Assembly: GCF_024323335.1 (NCBI RefSeq)
Contig: NC_066584.1
Location: forward strand, 418,105,819 to 418,169,818
DNA length: 64,000 nt
Origin: Lathyrus oleraceus
Lineage: Eukaryota > Streptophyta > Magnoliopsida > Fabales > Fabaceae
Reading direction: 5' to 3'
In this document: positions 33,708 to 44,858 of the stretch, piece by piece
Layout: each line of letters starts with the position of its first letter
How positions within the stretch are numbered: the first letter of the stretch is position 1
Notes under the pieces: model-generated
Databases searched by the model: none
What the model saw: the letters and a program-made list of their open reading frames with translations, nothing else
What the model was told of the DNA's origin: nothing
Program-made: the position numbers and the translations under genes

Positions 33708-33819
33708 CGTCTTTTCCAGGTTTACTCTGAGCGTTTCCTTTCCCTCTTTTGGGATAAATAACGCACGGTGGCGGCTCTGTTGTTCTTGTTTCCCGCCGGT
33801 TTTTCGCGTAATGCAACAC

Positions 33820-34620
33820 CGTGTTTTCGCATGTGCTGGTTGATACCGGCTCCTCTTTAAATGTGTTGCCGAAGAAGGCTCTGGCTAAGTTGAATTGCGA
33901 CGGGCTGATTTTGACTCCGACTGATTTGATAGTGCGGGCTTTTGATGGGTCAAAGCGGGCCGTGTTTGGGGAGGTTGAGCTGCTAGTGAAGATTGGCCCA
34001 GAGGTGTTTAAGTCAACTTTTTATGTCATGGATATTCAGCCGGCATACAGTTGCCTGTTGGGTAGGCCATGGATTCATGCTGCTGGGGCAGTTACCTCGA
34101 CTTTGCACCAGAAGTTGAAATACATCTGGGAAGGCCAAGTCGTCACTGTGTGCGGAGAAGAGGACATCTTTGTCAGCCACTTGTCCTCGTTCAAATATGT
34201 TGAGATGGACGGCGAGATATGGGAGACGCCTAGCCAGGCATTTGAAACCATCAAGATGGAGAATGCCCTGTTTGCTAAATAGGAGGAAGAGAAACCGTCC
34301 ATTGCTTCATACAAGCAGGCTGCTGAGGTGGTTAAAAGTGGAGAGGCTCCGGGTTGGGGCAGAATGATGGATGTCCCTGCAAAGATAGATCGATTCGGAG
34401 TGGGGTATCAGCCGGGACGAGGCTCAGGGCAAGGCAGAGGACGTCGTGCGTCAGTCACATTCACAAGTGCCGGAATGCTCGATCCGGATTACATCTGCAT
34501 GATGAGTGAGGATGCTGATAGCGACTGTGACATGGACCGGTGGATAAAGTCGTGCGCACCAGGGATGGGAATCCAGAACTGGAAGGCTGAAAAGATCATC
34601 CGGGTCACTCTACTGGAAGA
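33820..34620 (+). pseudogene. Ogre protease region of E4, 5' truncated by E3, with an in-frame stop
   Basis: Starts within the protease active-site region: VLVDTGSSLNVLPKKAL follows almost at once after the E3 LTR. An in-frame TAG at 34280-34282 replaces GAG of E3 (ALFAK-stop versus ALFAKEEEK), with one extra codon nearby. Reading then continues to VTLLEE at the splice donor. The sequence is otherwise very close to E3 20833-22023. Confidence 0.88.
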
Positions 34621-34896
34621 GTAATATTTTTCCTGTTTTGATTTTATATGCATGAAAGCCATACGTGTTGCCTGACACGTAATGGTTCATTGTAAGGGCC
34701 ACCTCATGTTTAAATTTGCAAATTTGCATCATGAATAAAAGGATGTTTTTCAATTAAAAGCGGTGTTCCCTGTTTTTCATTTATTTTTGCAATTTAAAAA
34801 TAAAAACGAATAAAAATGGCAATGTTTTTCATTTTCCTGTTTTCATTTTTGTCTCACACCGGTTCTAAAGCAATGCATGAATCAACATTCATGCAG
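34621..34896 (+). other. Putative intron between gag-pro and pol (E4)
   Basis: Donor GTAATA at 34621 and acceptor TTCATGCAG ending at 34896 join GA + A and continue TGC GAT TCT in frame, as in E3. The alternative upstream acceptor is mutated (TTTGCAA). Confidence 0.65.
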
Positions 34897-36247
34897 ATGC
34901 GATTCTTCTCCGGATCTCATTGATAACAATCCTGTTACACCCTTGTATGACTTCGACAATCCGATCTATCTTGCTGAAGAAGAAGATGAAGAAGATTGTG
35001 AACTGCCAGGGGAATTAGCCAGGTTGTTAAAAAAGGAGGAGAAGGTGATTCAGCCACACGAAGAGCCGATTGAGGTCGTGAATTTGGGTACCGACGAGGT
35101 CAAGAGAGAAGTGAAAATCGGGGCTGCTTTGGAGGAAAGTGTCAAGAGCAGATTGGTAGTGTTGTTGAAAGAGTATGTTGACATCTTTGCCTGGTCTTAT
35201 CAAGATATGCCAGGGTTGGATACCGATATTGTTGTGCACAAGCTACCGTTGAGAATAGATTGTCCTCCAGTGAAGCAGAAGTTGCGCAGAACTCGACCGG
35301 ATATGGCGATGAAGATTAAAGAAGAAGTGCAGAAGCAGTGGGATGCTGGTTTCCTTGCTGTCACTAATTATCCGCCATGGGTTGCGAACATCGTGCCGGT
35401 CCCGAAGAAAGATGGTAAGGTGAGAATGTGTGTGGACTACCGAGATCTGAATAGAGCTAGTCCGAAAGATGATTTTCCGTTACCTCACATTGATGTGTTG
35501 GTCGATAATACAGCTCAATTCTCGGTGTTTTCCTTCATGGATGGCTTTTCTGGCTATAATCAAATTAAAATGTCGCCAGATGATATGGAGAAAACAACGT
35601 TCATTACACCATGGGGTACCTTTTGTTATAAGGTAATGCCATTCGGTCTCAAGAACACCGGTGCTACTTATCAGAGGGCCATGGTAACTTTGTTTCATGA
35701 TATGATTCATCATGAAATTGAATGCTATGTTGATGACATGATAGCAAAGTCCCAAACAGAAGAGGGGCATTTGGTAGATCTGGCCAAGTTGTTTGACCGG
35801 CTGAGACAGTTCAGACTGAGGTTGAATCCGAACAAGTGCACATTCGGAGTGCGGTCCGGTAAATTGCTGGGGTTCATTGTAAGCGAGAAAGGAATCGAGG
35901 TTGATCCTGCAAAAGTAAAAGCAATAAGAGAAATGCCTGAACCGAGAACAGAGAAAGAGGTTCGTGGTTTCTTAGGTAGATTGAACTACATTTCACGGTT
36001 CATATCTCATCTAACAGCCACGTGTGAACCAATTTTCAAATTGTTGAGAAAAGATCAAACGGTCAGGTGGAATAATGATTGCCAAGCGGCATTTGAAAAA
36101 ATAAAAGAATATTTGCAGGAGCCTCCGATTCTGATGCCTCCTGTGGAGGGAAGACCGTTAATTCTGTACCTGACAGTCCTCGAGGAGTCTATGGGGTGTG
36201 TATTGGGGCAGCATGACGAGTCTGGTCGAAAAGAGCATGCCATATAC
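34897..36247 (+). pseudogene. Ogre pol, first part: RT and start of RNase H (E4), cut by E5
   Basis: Open across RT with DYRDLNRASPKDDFPLPHID, FMDGFSGYNQ and YVDDMIAKS, then LLRKDQTVRWNNDCQAAF in the frame that E3 has lost. It runs to EHAIY, where E5 interrupts between the tatac duplicates; the ORF then reads a few codons into the E5 LTR and stops. The rest of pol resumes at 44859. Confidence 0.9.
36243..36247 (+). other. Target-site duplication of E5, left copy (TATAC)
   Basis: Repeated at 44854-44858. Uninterrupted E3 has a single tatac at the same place (gccatatactacc near 23640), which proves the insertion. Confidence 0.97.
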
Positions 36248-36871
36248 TGTAACACCCCGATAAAATAAGATGATTATTTAAATTGAGTTAATAATATATT
36301 TATTAATTTAATTAAATAATTGGAATTTTTATTATTATTGGAATAATAATTATTGGAATATTATTGGGATTATTTTTATTGTTATTATTGGAATAAAAGT
36401 AGAAATCAGTAAAAAGGTTCCATTTGGTAAAAAGAGTTATTTTTCACGTGAAAAGGAAAAAGAGGCAGAAAAGTGGAAAAGGGCAAAGAAAGCCAGAGAA
36501 CAAGGGTTGAAGGAAGGAAAAGCTTGAAGCTCAGAGATTTGCCGGATTAACTCAGGTAAGGGGGGTTTATCATCGTTTAATGGGTATTATGGGATAATAT
36601 GTCATGGGTAGTGATAAACCATTGATTGATCTCTGAATTGGATGATTATGATGAAATTGTGAAATATTGGATGAACGAAATTGGGTTATGATTGAGAGGA
36701 ATTCGTAAGAATTAGATGTAAAAATGTTAGATTTTTGTAAAAACGAATAGAGTATCATTCGTGTTAGATGATATGAACAATTATTGTGAAAAATTGGACT
36801 GTGGAAGGTTGAATTGGATAGATCTCGTAGCAGAGAAAGCCATAGCAGATCTGGAAGTCTGGTTTCTGGTC

Positions 36872-37100
36872 ATACGCGTATGGCACTAGGCAATACGCGT
36901 ATGAGATGGCATGGTACGCGTATGGCACTAGGCAATACGCGTATGGATGAGGAAGATGATGTTTTGAACGTAGTTTGGTCTCTCTTGGTACGCGTATGGG
37001 AAAGTGGTACGCGTAGCATACGCGTATGAGATGGTGTTACGCGTATTGGATTTGGCTGAGGAATGGGCCATACGCGTATGGGACTAGGCAGTACGCGTAT
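36872..37100 (+). promoter_or_regulatory. Cluster of ten TACGCGTA palindromes in E5 5' LTR
   Basis: Copies lie near 36873, 36894, 36915, 36936, 36988, 37008, 37018, 37045, 37072 and 37092, many extended to ATACGCGTAT. The core ACGCGT fits the CGCG box bound by CAMTA-type calmodulin-binding factors. A TATA-like TATATTA at 37183-37189 lies about 80 bp downstream, so the cluster may be a promoter-proximal enhancer. The function is inferred. Confidence 0.6.
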
Positions 37101-37394
37101 GGGCAGGATTGTGATTTTTCTGTGCTGTTGTTGTGCAGTTTTTGGTTGTTCAGCTGAGTAATGTGATGTAGTTGATGTACGATATATTAGGGATCATTTC
37201 CCGTTGTTGTGAGTAGTATAGGTATTAGTAGAGTGTGCTAATACTGTGGTTGTTATTTGGCATGATATGATATGCTTATGTGATAAAATACTGATGATGT
37301 GTGATGGTATGCATGATGCTGTGAATGTATCAGTTATGTGTGCATTTGTGAATAGACTGTTTTATGGCTTAGAGTGTGAGCATATATCTATTCT

Positions 37395-37597
37395 TGAATT
37401 GTTGTTGATGATGTAGCATTGCTAGGTGATTAGCATGCATGTTGTGGCCTTTATGGTGGTAGCTAATTCCCATGGTGAGGAATTAGTGATGAGTTAGTGT
37501 GAATTGTTGTTGATGTTTGCATGCTAGGTGAATTAGCGTGCATAGCATGGCCCTTGGGGTGGTAGCTAATTCCCATGGTGAGGAATTAGTGATGTGA
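37395..37597 (+). repeat. Two-copy repeat of about 105 bp in E5 5' LTR
   Basis: Both copies begin ttgttgatg and hold CTAATTCC-catggtga-GGAATTAG, an 8-bp perfect inverted repeat, near 37461-37484 and 37565-37588. The same repeat is in the 3' LTR (+6570). Confidence 0.75.
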
Positions 37598-38287
37598 GTC
37601 ACTAGGTCTCAAATGAGTGGGACTAGTGAGCTTGGTAGCCGTACCTGGATTTGGTCGGTGAAGTTGAACTATATGTTCACGAATAGTCGGTACCGCATGC
37701 ATGGAGTCTCATTGCATAATATATGTGTAGTGTATAATATGAATGGATGTATTCCAATGTTATACATGTGTTGTGTTGGCATTGAGCATGAGTATGATTT
37801 GTGTTGATATTGAGTATGACATTTGAATTGATGTGCCGTTACCGAATGTGTGATGTGATTAGGGTGATTAATGTGTTAAATTACTTAACATGACATGATA
37901 TTTTATAATGCTTGTTATATCGATTGAGGAACTCACCCTTACAACTATTTTTCAGGTAACGAGCAGTGATTGAATAGAAGCTAGTCCTGGGAGTCTAGTG
38001 TAGTCCTTAGTGGGTCATGCTCTGGTAGATGTAACATCGGGATGGGATGTTTTATTATGTTTTCTTTTGGTTGTTGAACAACTTTACATGTAATGTAGTA
38101 CATGATTTGAATGTCGTTATTTTGTATCCGCTGCGAATTATGTAAAAGTGTCTTATTTTGATTAAATAAATGAGCATGACAGGATATTTTGTTGATTGTG
38201 TGACACCCTTCAGGGCATAATTACTCTGATTGATATTTTATTATTTTAATTAAATATTTGGGGTATTTTAGAAGGGTGTTACATTAG

Positions 38288-38299
38288 TGGTATCAGAGC
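38288..38299 (+). other. Primer binding site of E5
   Basis: TGGTATCAGAGC, four bases after the LTR, complementary to the 3' end of initiator tRNA-Met, as is usual for this lineage. Confidence 0.9.
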
Positions 38300-38407
38300 A
38301 TTGTCGGTCGAGTCGAGTCGTAATTATTTTGTTCCCCTGTACGGGATAGGTGTTGCGTAACCCTATCAGTACTTATTGTTTTAGCTTGTTGGGTTTTCAG
38401 AATAGAG

Positions 38408-41400
38408 ATGGCGGGAAGAGGTAGAGACGATGCTGCGATTGCTGAGGCTCTGGGTATGCTAGCTGGAGTACTTGGAGGGAACCCGAATGTTGTGGGAATG
38501 GGAGCTGCTCGTCAACTGAGTGAGTTCCAGAAGAACAATCCTCCAATGTTCAAGGGAGCATACGATCCAGATGGCGCTCAGAAGTGGTTGAAGGAGATCG
38601 AGAGGATCTTCCGAGTGACTGAGTGTGCCGATAACCAGAAGGTCAGGTTCGGTACGCATATGCTGTCAGAAGAGGCTGATGATTGGTGGGTTGCTACCCG
38701 CACTGAGTTGGAATCTGCTGGGAATGCTGAGATCACTTGGGCTGTGTTCAGAGAGAGATTCCTGAGGAAGTACTTTCCAGAGGATGTCAGAGGAAAGAAA
38801 GAGATAGAGTTCTTAGAATTGAAGCAGGGTAACAGGTCTGTTACTGAGTATGCTGCTAAGTTCACAGAGCTGTCGAAGTATTATACTCCCTATAACGAGG
38901 CTACTGGGGAATTTTCAAAGTGTGTGAAGTTTGAGAACGGGTTGCGTCCCGAGATCAAGCAGGCTATTGGGTATCAGCGGATTAGAGTGTTTTCTGATTT
39001 GGTGGACTGTTGCAGGATTTTTGAACAGGATTCCAAAGCCAGAGCGGAGAGCTATCAGCAGAGGGTTGATAGGAGAGGCAAGAATCAGAATGATCGTGGG
39101 AAACCGTATGCAGCTGGCAAAGGTTTCCAGAGACAGAGTGGGATGAAGAGGCCTAGTGGGGGAGACTCTAGTGCTCCTGCTAAGTGTTACAGATGTGGTC
39201 AGGCGGGACATCGTTTCCACGAGTGTACCAGTGCTGAGAAGAAGTGTTTCAAGTGTGGCAAAGGTGGTCATTTGGCTGCAGAGTGCCGGTTGAAGACTCT
39301 GACTTGCTTCAACTGTGGAGAGGTGGGTCATATCAGTCCACAGTGTCCTAAGCCAAAGAAGGAGAACCAGTCGGGAGGCAAGGTCTTTGCTTTATCGGGT
39401 TCTGAGACTTTTGCAGACGATCGTTTGATCCGAGGTACGTGTTATATTAATGGCTTTCCTCTTGTAGCTATTATTGACACAGGTGCGACTCATTCCTTTA
39501 TATCTTTGGATTGTGCTGTGAAACTTAAGTTAGAGATATCTGAGATGCATGGTAGTATGGTGATTGATACTCCTGCGAAGGGTTCAGTGACTACTACTTC
39601 AGTTTGTTTGAATTGTCCTTTGAGTATTTTTGGTAGAGACTTTGGGATGGACCTAGTGTGTCTTCCACTAGTGCAGGTTGATGTTATCCTGGGTATGAAC
39701 TGGTTGGTGTTTAACCGAGTCTATATCAATTGTTTTGATAAGACTGTGATTTTTCCTGAGATTGAGGAAGAAAAGAGTTTGTTTCTATCTGCAAGGCAGG
39801 TGAATGAGGAAGTAGCAGATGGGGCAGAGTTGTTTATGCTGTTAGCGACTTTGGAGGCTAAAGATAAACTGGTGATTTGCGATCTAGCTGTGGTGTGTGA
39901 TTTTCCTGATGTGTTTCCTGAAGAAGTGAATGAATTACCGCCAGAGCGTGAGGTTGAGTTCTCGATTGATTTGGTACCTGGTACTAGGCCGATATCGATG
40001 GCTCCGTACCGTATGTCTGTTGTTGAGTTAACGGAATTGAAGAGCCAGTTGGAAGATCTGTTGGATAAGAGATTTATTCGTCCGAGTGTGTCGCCGTGGG
40101 GTGCACCAGTGTTATTAGTTAAGAAGAAAGAAGGTATGATGAGGTTGTGTGTGGACTACAGGCAACTGAATAAAGTGACGATCAAGAATCGGTATCCTTT
40201 GCCGAGGATTGATGATTTGATGGATCAGTTGGTTGGTGCGAGTGTGTTCAGCAAAATAGATTTGAGATCTGGGTATCATCAGATACGTGTGAAAGCTGAG
40301 GATATTCAGAAGACTGCTTTCAGAACAAGGTATGGACATTATGAGTATTCTGTAATGCCTTTTGGTGTGACTAATGCGCCTGGAGTATTCATGGAGTATA
40401 TGAATAGGATTTTCCATCCGTACCTAGACAAGTTTGTTGTGGTGTTTATTGACGATATTTTGGTGTATTCGAAATCTGAAGAGAAGCATGCTGAACATTT
40501 GAGAGTGGTTTTGGGAGTTCTGCGGGAAAAGAAGTTATTTGCTAAACTGTCTAAGTGTGAATTTTGGTTAGAGGAGGTTAGTTTTCTTGGTCATGTGATT
40601 TCCAGAGGTGGTGTTACTGTTGATCCTTCTAAGATAGAAGCGGTATCTAAGTGGGAAGCTCCGAAGTCTGTTGCTGAGATTCGAAGTTTCCTTGGTTTGG
40701 CTGGTTATTATAGGAAATTTATTGAGGGATTTTCTAAGTTGGCATTACCGTTGACGATGTTGACCAGAAAGGGGCAAGCGTTTGTTTGGGACTCAAAATG
40801 TGAAGAAGGTTTCCAAGAGTTAAAGAGAAGGTTAACTACTGCTCCTATTCTGATATTACCGAGTTCGTCGGAATCATTTGAGGTTTACTGTGATGCTTCA
40901 TTGTTGGGTTTGGGCGGCGTGTTGATGCAGAATAAGCAGGTTATAGCTTATGCTTCGAGACAACTGAGGATTCATGAGAGGAACTATCCGACCCACGATT
41001 TAGAGTTGGCAGCTGTGGTATTTGTTCTGAAGTTATGGAGACATTACTTGTACGGGTCAAGATTTGAGGTTTTCAGTGACCATAAAAGTTTAAAGTATTT
41101 GTTTGATCAGAAAGAGCTGAATATGAGACAGAGGAGATGGTTAGAATTTCTGAAGGATTATGACTTTGGTTTGAATTACCATCCGGGTAAAGCAAACATA
41201 GTGGCTGATGCATTGAGTCGGAAATCATTACATATGTCTATGTTAATGGTTAAGGAATTGGATCTACTTGAGCAGTTTAGAGACTTGAGTTTGGTGTGTG
41301 AGAGTACTCACAATAGTGTTAAGTTGGGAATGTTGAAGTTAACGAGTGGTATTCTGGATGAGATTAGAGAGGGTCAGAAATCCGATGTGTTTTTGGTTGA

Positions 41401-42778
41401 TAAGTTGACTCTAGTGAATCAAGGTCAAGGTGGTGAATTCAGAGTTGATGAGAATGGTGTTTTGAAATTTGGTAATCGGGTATGTATTCCGGATGTTACC
41501 GAACTTAAGAAGAGTATCCTGGAGGAAGGACATCGTAGTGGCTTAAGTATTCATCCTGGAGCTACGAAGATGTATCATGATTTGAAAAAGTTATTTTGGT
41601 GGCCGGGAATGAAAAGAGAAATTGCGAGTTTTGTTTATTCTTGTTTGACTTGTCAGAAGTCAAAGATTGAGCATCAGAAGCCGTCTGGGCTAATGCAACC
41701 GTTGACTATTCCAGAGTGGAAGTGGGATAGTATCAGTATGGATTTTGTTTCTGGGTTACCGAGGACAAATAAGAATTTTGAAGCCATTTGGGTGATTGTT
41801 GATAGATTGACGAAATCGGCTCATTTCATTCCGATCAGAATGGATTATCCGTTAGAGAGATTAGCCGAGTTGTATATTGAGAAAATTGTAAGTTTGCATG
41901 GTATTCCGTCGAGTATTGTTTCGGACAGAGATCCTAGATTTACATCGAAGTTCTGGGGAGGTTTGCAGAGGGCTTTGGGAACTAAGTTGAGATTGAGTTC
42001 CGCATATCATCCGCAGACTGATGGTCAGACTGAGAGGACGATTCAGTCACTAGAGGATCTTTTGAGAGCTTGTGTTTTGGAAAAAGGAGGTGCTTGGGAT
42101 TGTTACTTACCTTTGATTGAGTTTACCTACAACAATAGTTTTCATTCGAGCATTGGTATGGCACCGTTTGAAGCTTTGTATGGTAGGAGATGTCGGACAC
42201 CTTTATGTTGGTATGAGTCCGGTGAGAGTGTCGTGGTTGGACCTGAAATTGTTCAACAAACTACGGATAAGATTAAGATGATTCAGGAGAAGATGAGAAT
42301 TGCTCAGAGTCGTCAGAAGAGTTATCATGATAAGAGGAGGAAGTCACTTGAGTTTCAAGAGGGAGATCATGTGTTCCTTCGTGTTACTCCGATAACTGGG
42401 GTTGGTAGAGCTTTGAAGTCGAAGAAGTTGACACCTCGATTTATTGGTCCTTATCAGATTTTGGAGAGGATAGGGGAAGTAGCCTATCGTATCGCTTTAC
42501 CGCCGTCACTTGCAAATTTACATGAGGTTTTTCATGTGTCTCAGTTGAGGAGGTACATTCATGATCCGTCGCATGTGGTCCAAGTAGATGATGTACAGGT
42601 GAGAGATAACCTGACTGTTGAAACATCACCTATGAGGATCGAGGATCGAGAGTTGAAGCAGTTGCGGGGTAAAGAGATTGTTTTGGTGAAGGTAGCTTGG
42701 GGCGGACCAGCAGGTGGCAATGTGACTTGGGAACTTGAGAGTCAGATGAAGGAGTCTTATCCTGAGTTATTCACTTGA
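38408..42778 (+). CDS. gag-pol: Gag-Pol polyprotein of chromovirus E5 (1456 aa, intact)
   Basis: Single uninterrupted ORF, first ATG 108 bp after the PBS. Domains by residue: Gag about 40-215; three CCHC zinc knuckles at 260-273, 280-293 and 300-313; protease with DTG at 357-359; RT with catalytic D618 and IDD at 681-683; RNase H with D829, E866, D891 and D934; integrase with H1042, H1049, C1079, C1082 and D1112, D1173, E1209 (35 residues between the last two). A chromodomain-like end spans about 1403-1456 ([14 protein letters not shown]). All catalytic residues are present. Three knuckles are more than the one or two often seen in gypsy Gag. Gag and Pol are in one frame, so no frameshift is needed. 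The chromodomain would steer integration to heterochromatin, consistent with its landing in another element. Confidence 0.97.
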   Translation: MAGRGRDDAAIAEALGMLAGVLGGNPNVVGMGAARQLSEFQKNNPPMFKGAYDPDGAQKWLKEIERIFRVTECADNQKVRFGTHMLSEEADDWWVATRTELESAGNAEITWAVFRERFLRKYFPEDVRGKKEIEFLELKQGNRSVTEYAAKFTELSKYYTPYNEATGEFSKCVKFENGLRPEIKQAIGYQRIRVFSDLVDCCRIFEQDSKARAESYQQRVDRRGKNQNDRGKPYAAGKGFQRQSGMKRPSGGDSSAPAKCYRCGQAGHRFHECTSAEKKCFKCGKGGHLAAECRLKTLTCFNCGEVGHISPQCPKPKKENQSGGKVFALSGSETFADDRLIRGTCYINGFPLVAIIDTGATHSFISLDCAVKLKLEISEMHGSMVIDTPAKGSVTTTSVCLNCPLSIFGRDFGMDLVCLPLVQVDVILGMNWLVFNRVYINCFDKTVIFPEIEEEKSLFLSARQVNEEVADGAELFMLLATLEAKDKLVICDLAVVCDFPDVFPEEVNELPPEREVEFSIDLVPGTRPISMAPYRMSVVELTELKSQLEDLLDKRFIRPSVSPWGAPVLLVKKKEGMMRLCVDYRQLNKVTIKNRYPLPRIDDLMDQLVGASVFSKIDLRSGYHQIRVKAEDIQKTAFRTRYGHYEYSVMPFGVTNAPGVFMEYMNRIFHPYLDKFVVVFIDDILVYSKSEEKHAEHLRVVLGVLREKKLFAKLSKCEFWLEEVSFLGHVISRGGVTVDPSKIEAVSKWEAPKSVAEIRSFLGLAGYYRKFIEGFSKLALPLTMLTRKGQAFVWDSKCEEGFQELKRRLTTAPILILPSSSESFEVYCDASLLGLGGVLMQNKQVIAYASRQLRIHERNYPTHDLELAAVVFVLKLWRHYLYGSRFEVFSDHKSLKYLFDQKELNMRQRRWLEFLKDYDFGLNYHPGKANIVADALSRKSLHMSMLMVKELDLLEQFRDLSLVCESTHNSVKLGMLKLTSGILDEIREGQKSDVFLVDKLTLVNQGQGGEFRVDENGVLKFGNRVCIPDVTELKKSILEEGHRSGLSIHPGATKMYHDLKKLFWWPGMKREIASFVYSCLTCQKSKIEHQKPSGLMQPLTIPEWKWDSISMDFVSGLPRTNKNFEAIWVIVDRLTKSAHFIPIRMDYPLERLAELYIEKIVSLHGIPSSIVSDRDPRFTSKFWGGLQRALGTKLRLSSAYHPQTDGQTERTIQSLEDLLRACVLEKGGAWDCYLPLIEFTYNNSFHSSIGMAPFEALYGRRCRTPLCWYESGESVVVGPEIVQQTTDKIKMIQEKMRIAQSRQKSYHDKRRKSLEFQEGDHVFLRVTPITGVGRALKSKKLTPRFIGPYQILERIGEVAYRIALPPSLANLHEVFHVSQLRRYIHDPSHVVQVDDVQVRDNLTVETSPMRIEDRELKQLRGKEIVLVKVAWGGPAGGNVTWELESQMKESYPELFT

Positions 42779-42805
42779 GGTATGTTTTCGAGGACGAAAA
42801 CTCTT

Positions 42806-42820
42806 TTAGTGGGGGAGAGT
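42806..42820 (+). other. Polypurine tract of E5
   Basis: TTAGTGGGGGAGAGT directly before the 3' LTR. Confidence 0.85.
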
Positions 42821-44853
42821 TGTAACACCCCGATAAAATAAGATGATTATTTAAATTGAGTTAATAATATATTTATTAATTTAATTAAATAATTGGAATT
42901 TTTATTATTATTGGAATAATAATTATTGGAATATTATTGGGATTATTTTTATTGTTATTGGAATAAAAGTAGAAATCAGTAAAAAGGTTCCATTTGGTAA
43001 AAAGAGTTATTTTTCACGTGAAAAGGAAAAAGAGGCAGAAAAGTGGAAAAGGGCAAAGAAAGCCAGAGAACAAGGGTTGAAGGAAGGAAAAGCTTGAAGC
43101 TCAGAGATTTGCCGGATTAACTCAGGTAAGGGGGGTTTATCATCGTTTAATGGGTATTATGGGATAATATGTCATGGGTAGTGATAAACCATTGATTGAT
43201 CTCTGACTTGGATGATTATGATGAAATTGTGAAATATTGGATGAACGAAATTGGGTTATGATTGAGAGGAATTCGTAAGAATTAGATGTAAAAATGTTAG
43301 ATTTTTGTAAAAACGAATAGAGTATCATTCGTGTTAGATGATATGAACAATTATTGTGAAAAATTGGACTGTGGAAGGTTGAATTGGATAGATCTCGTAG
43401 CAGAGAAAGCCATAGCAGATCTGGAAGTCTGGTTTCTGGTCATACGCGTATGGCACTAGGCAATACGCGTATGAGATGGCATGGTACGCGTATGGCACTA
43501 GGCAATACGCGTATGGATGAGGAAGATGATGTTTTGAACGTAGTTTGGTCTCTGTTGGTACGCGTATGGGAAAGTGGTACGCGTAGCATACGCGTATGAG
43601 ATGGTGTTACGCGTATGGGATTTGGCTGAGGAATGGGCCATACGCGTATGGGACTAGGCAGTACGCGTATGGGCAGGATTGTGATTTTTCTGTGCTGTTG
43701 TTGTGCAGTTTTTGGTTGTTCAGCTGAGTAATGTGATGTAGCTGATGTACGATATATTAGGGATCATTTCCCGTTGTTGTGAGTAGTATAGGTATTAGTA
43801 GAGTGTGCTAATACTGTGGTTGTTATTTGGCATGATATGATATGCTTATGTGATAAAATACTGATGATGTGTGATGGTATGCATGATGCTGTGAATGTAT
43901 CAGTTATGTGTGCATTTGTGAATAGACTGTTTTATGGCTTAGAGTGTGAGCATATATCTATTCTTGAATTGTTGTTGATGATGTAGCATTGCTAGGTGAT
44001 TAGCATGCATGTTGTGGCCTTTATGGTGGTAGCTAATTCCCATGGTGAGGAATTAGTGATGAGTTAGTGTGAATTGTTGTTGATGTTTGCATGCTAGGTG
44101 AATTAGCGTGCATAGCATGGCCCTTGGGGTGGTAGCTAATTCCCATGGTGAGGAATTAGTGATGTGAGTCACTAGGTCTCAAATGAGTGGGACTAGTGAG
44201 CTTGGTAGCCGTACCTGGATTTGGTCGGTGAAGTTGAACTATATGTTCACGAATAGTCGGTACCGCATGCATGGAGTCTCATTGCATAATATATGTGTAG
44301 TGTATAATATGAATGGATGTATTCCAATGTTATACATGTGTTGTGTTGGCATTGAGCATGAGTATGATTTGTGTTGATATTGAGTATGACATTTGAATTG
44401 ATGTGCCGTTACCGAATGTGTGATGTGATTAGGGTGATTAATGTGTTAAATTACTTAACATGACATGATATTTTATAATGCTTGTTATATCGATTGAGGA
44501 ACTCACCCTTACAACTATTTTTCAGGTAACGAGCAGTGATTGAATAGAAGCTAGTCCTGGGAGTCTAGTGTAGTCCTTAGTGGGTCATGCTCTGGTAGAT
44601 GTAACATCGGGATGGGATGTTTTATTATGTTTTCTTTTGGTTGTTGAACAACTTTACATGTAATGTAGTACATGATTTGAATGTCGTTATTTTGTATCCG
44701 CTGCGAATTATGCAAAAGTGTCTTATTTTGATTAAATAAATGAGCATGACAGGATATTTTGTTGATTGTGTGACACCCTTCAGGGCATAATTACTCTGAT
44801 TGATATTTTATTATTTTAATTAAATATTTGGGGTATTTTAGAAGGGTGTTACA
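42821..44853 (+). repeat. 3' LTR of E5 (2033 bp)
   Basis: Pairs with 36248-38283. It carries the same TACGCGTA cluster at 43442-43670 and the same internal repeat. One cluster copy reads tacgcgtatggg where the 5' LTR has tacgcgtattgg. Confidence 0.97.
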
Positions 44854-44858
44854 TATAC
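44854..44858 (+). other. Target-site duplication of E5, right copy (TATAC)
   Basis: Matches 36243-36247. Confidence 0.97.

Larger units (their letters stand above)
20833..33819 (+). mobile_element. E3: Ogre-type retrotransposon, 3' part (type A LTR)
   Basis: Plus strand: end of gag-pro with protease, intron, pol with two frameshifts, hairpin array, 3' UTR, PPT and 3' LTR 29054-33819. The 5' part is cut off by E2 at 20832/20833 and would lie left of the window. E3 is inserted in the protease coding region of E4: the sequence right of its LTR (33820) resumes ...CCGTGTTTTCGCATGTG, aligning with TCGTGCTTTCGCATGTG in E3's own protease region. The right flank ccgtg is the expected target duplication, not checkable here. 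Confidence 0.93.
29054..33819 (+). repeat. 3' LTR of E3 (type A, 4766 bp)
   Basis: Starts TGTAGCACCTC after the PPT and ends ...CGTAATGCAACA. TATA box about 1.03 kb inside. It carries three RNA modules near its end, a 37-bp tandem array (32863-32975) and conserved palindromes. It is shorter than the E1 LTR mainly because the 36-bp array and one module are absent. ORFs such as 33065-33430 minus are not genes. Confidence 0.93.
36248..38283 (+). repeat. 5' LTR of E5 (2036 bp)
   Basis: TGTAACACC...GGTGTTACA. It matches 42821-44853 apart from a 3-bp indel near 36395-36405 and a few substitutions. It contains a cluster of ten TACGCGTA motifs and a 105-bp near-duplicate. Small ORFs are not genes. 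Confidence 0.97.
36248..44853 (+). mobile_element. E5: intact Ty3/gypsy chromovirus of Tekay/Del type
   Basis: LTRs 36248-38283 and 42821-44853, PBS 38288-38299, one gag-pol ORF 38408-42778, PPT before the 3' LTR, and a perfect 5-bp target duplication. LTRs begin TGTAACACC and end GGTGTTACA. I count at least five substitutions and one 3-bp indel between the LTRs (about 0.25 percent), which at a commonly used plant rate means on the order of 0.1 million years. All coding parts are open, so it could be active. Confidence 0.97.
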
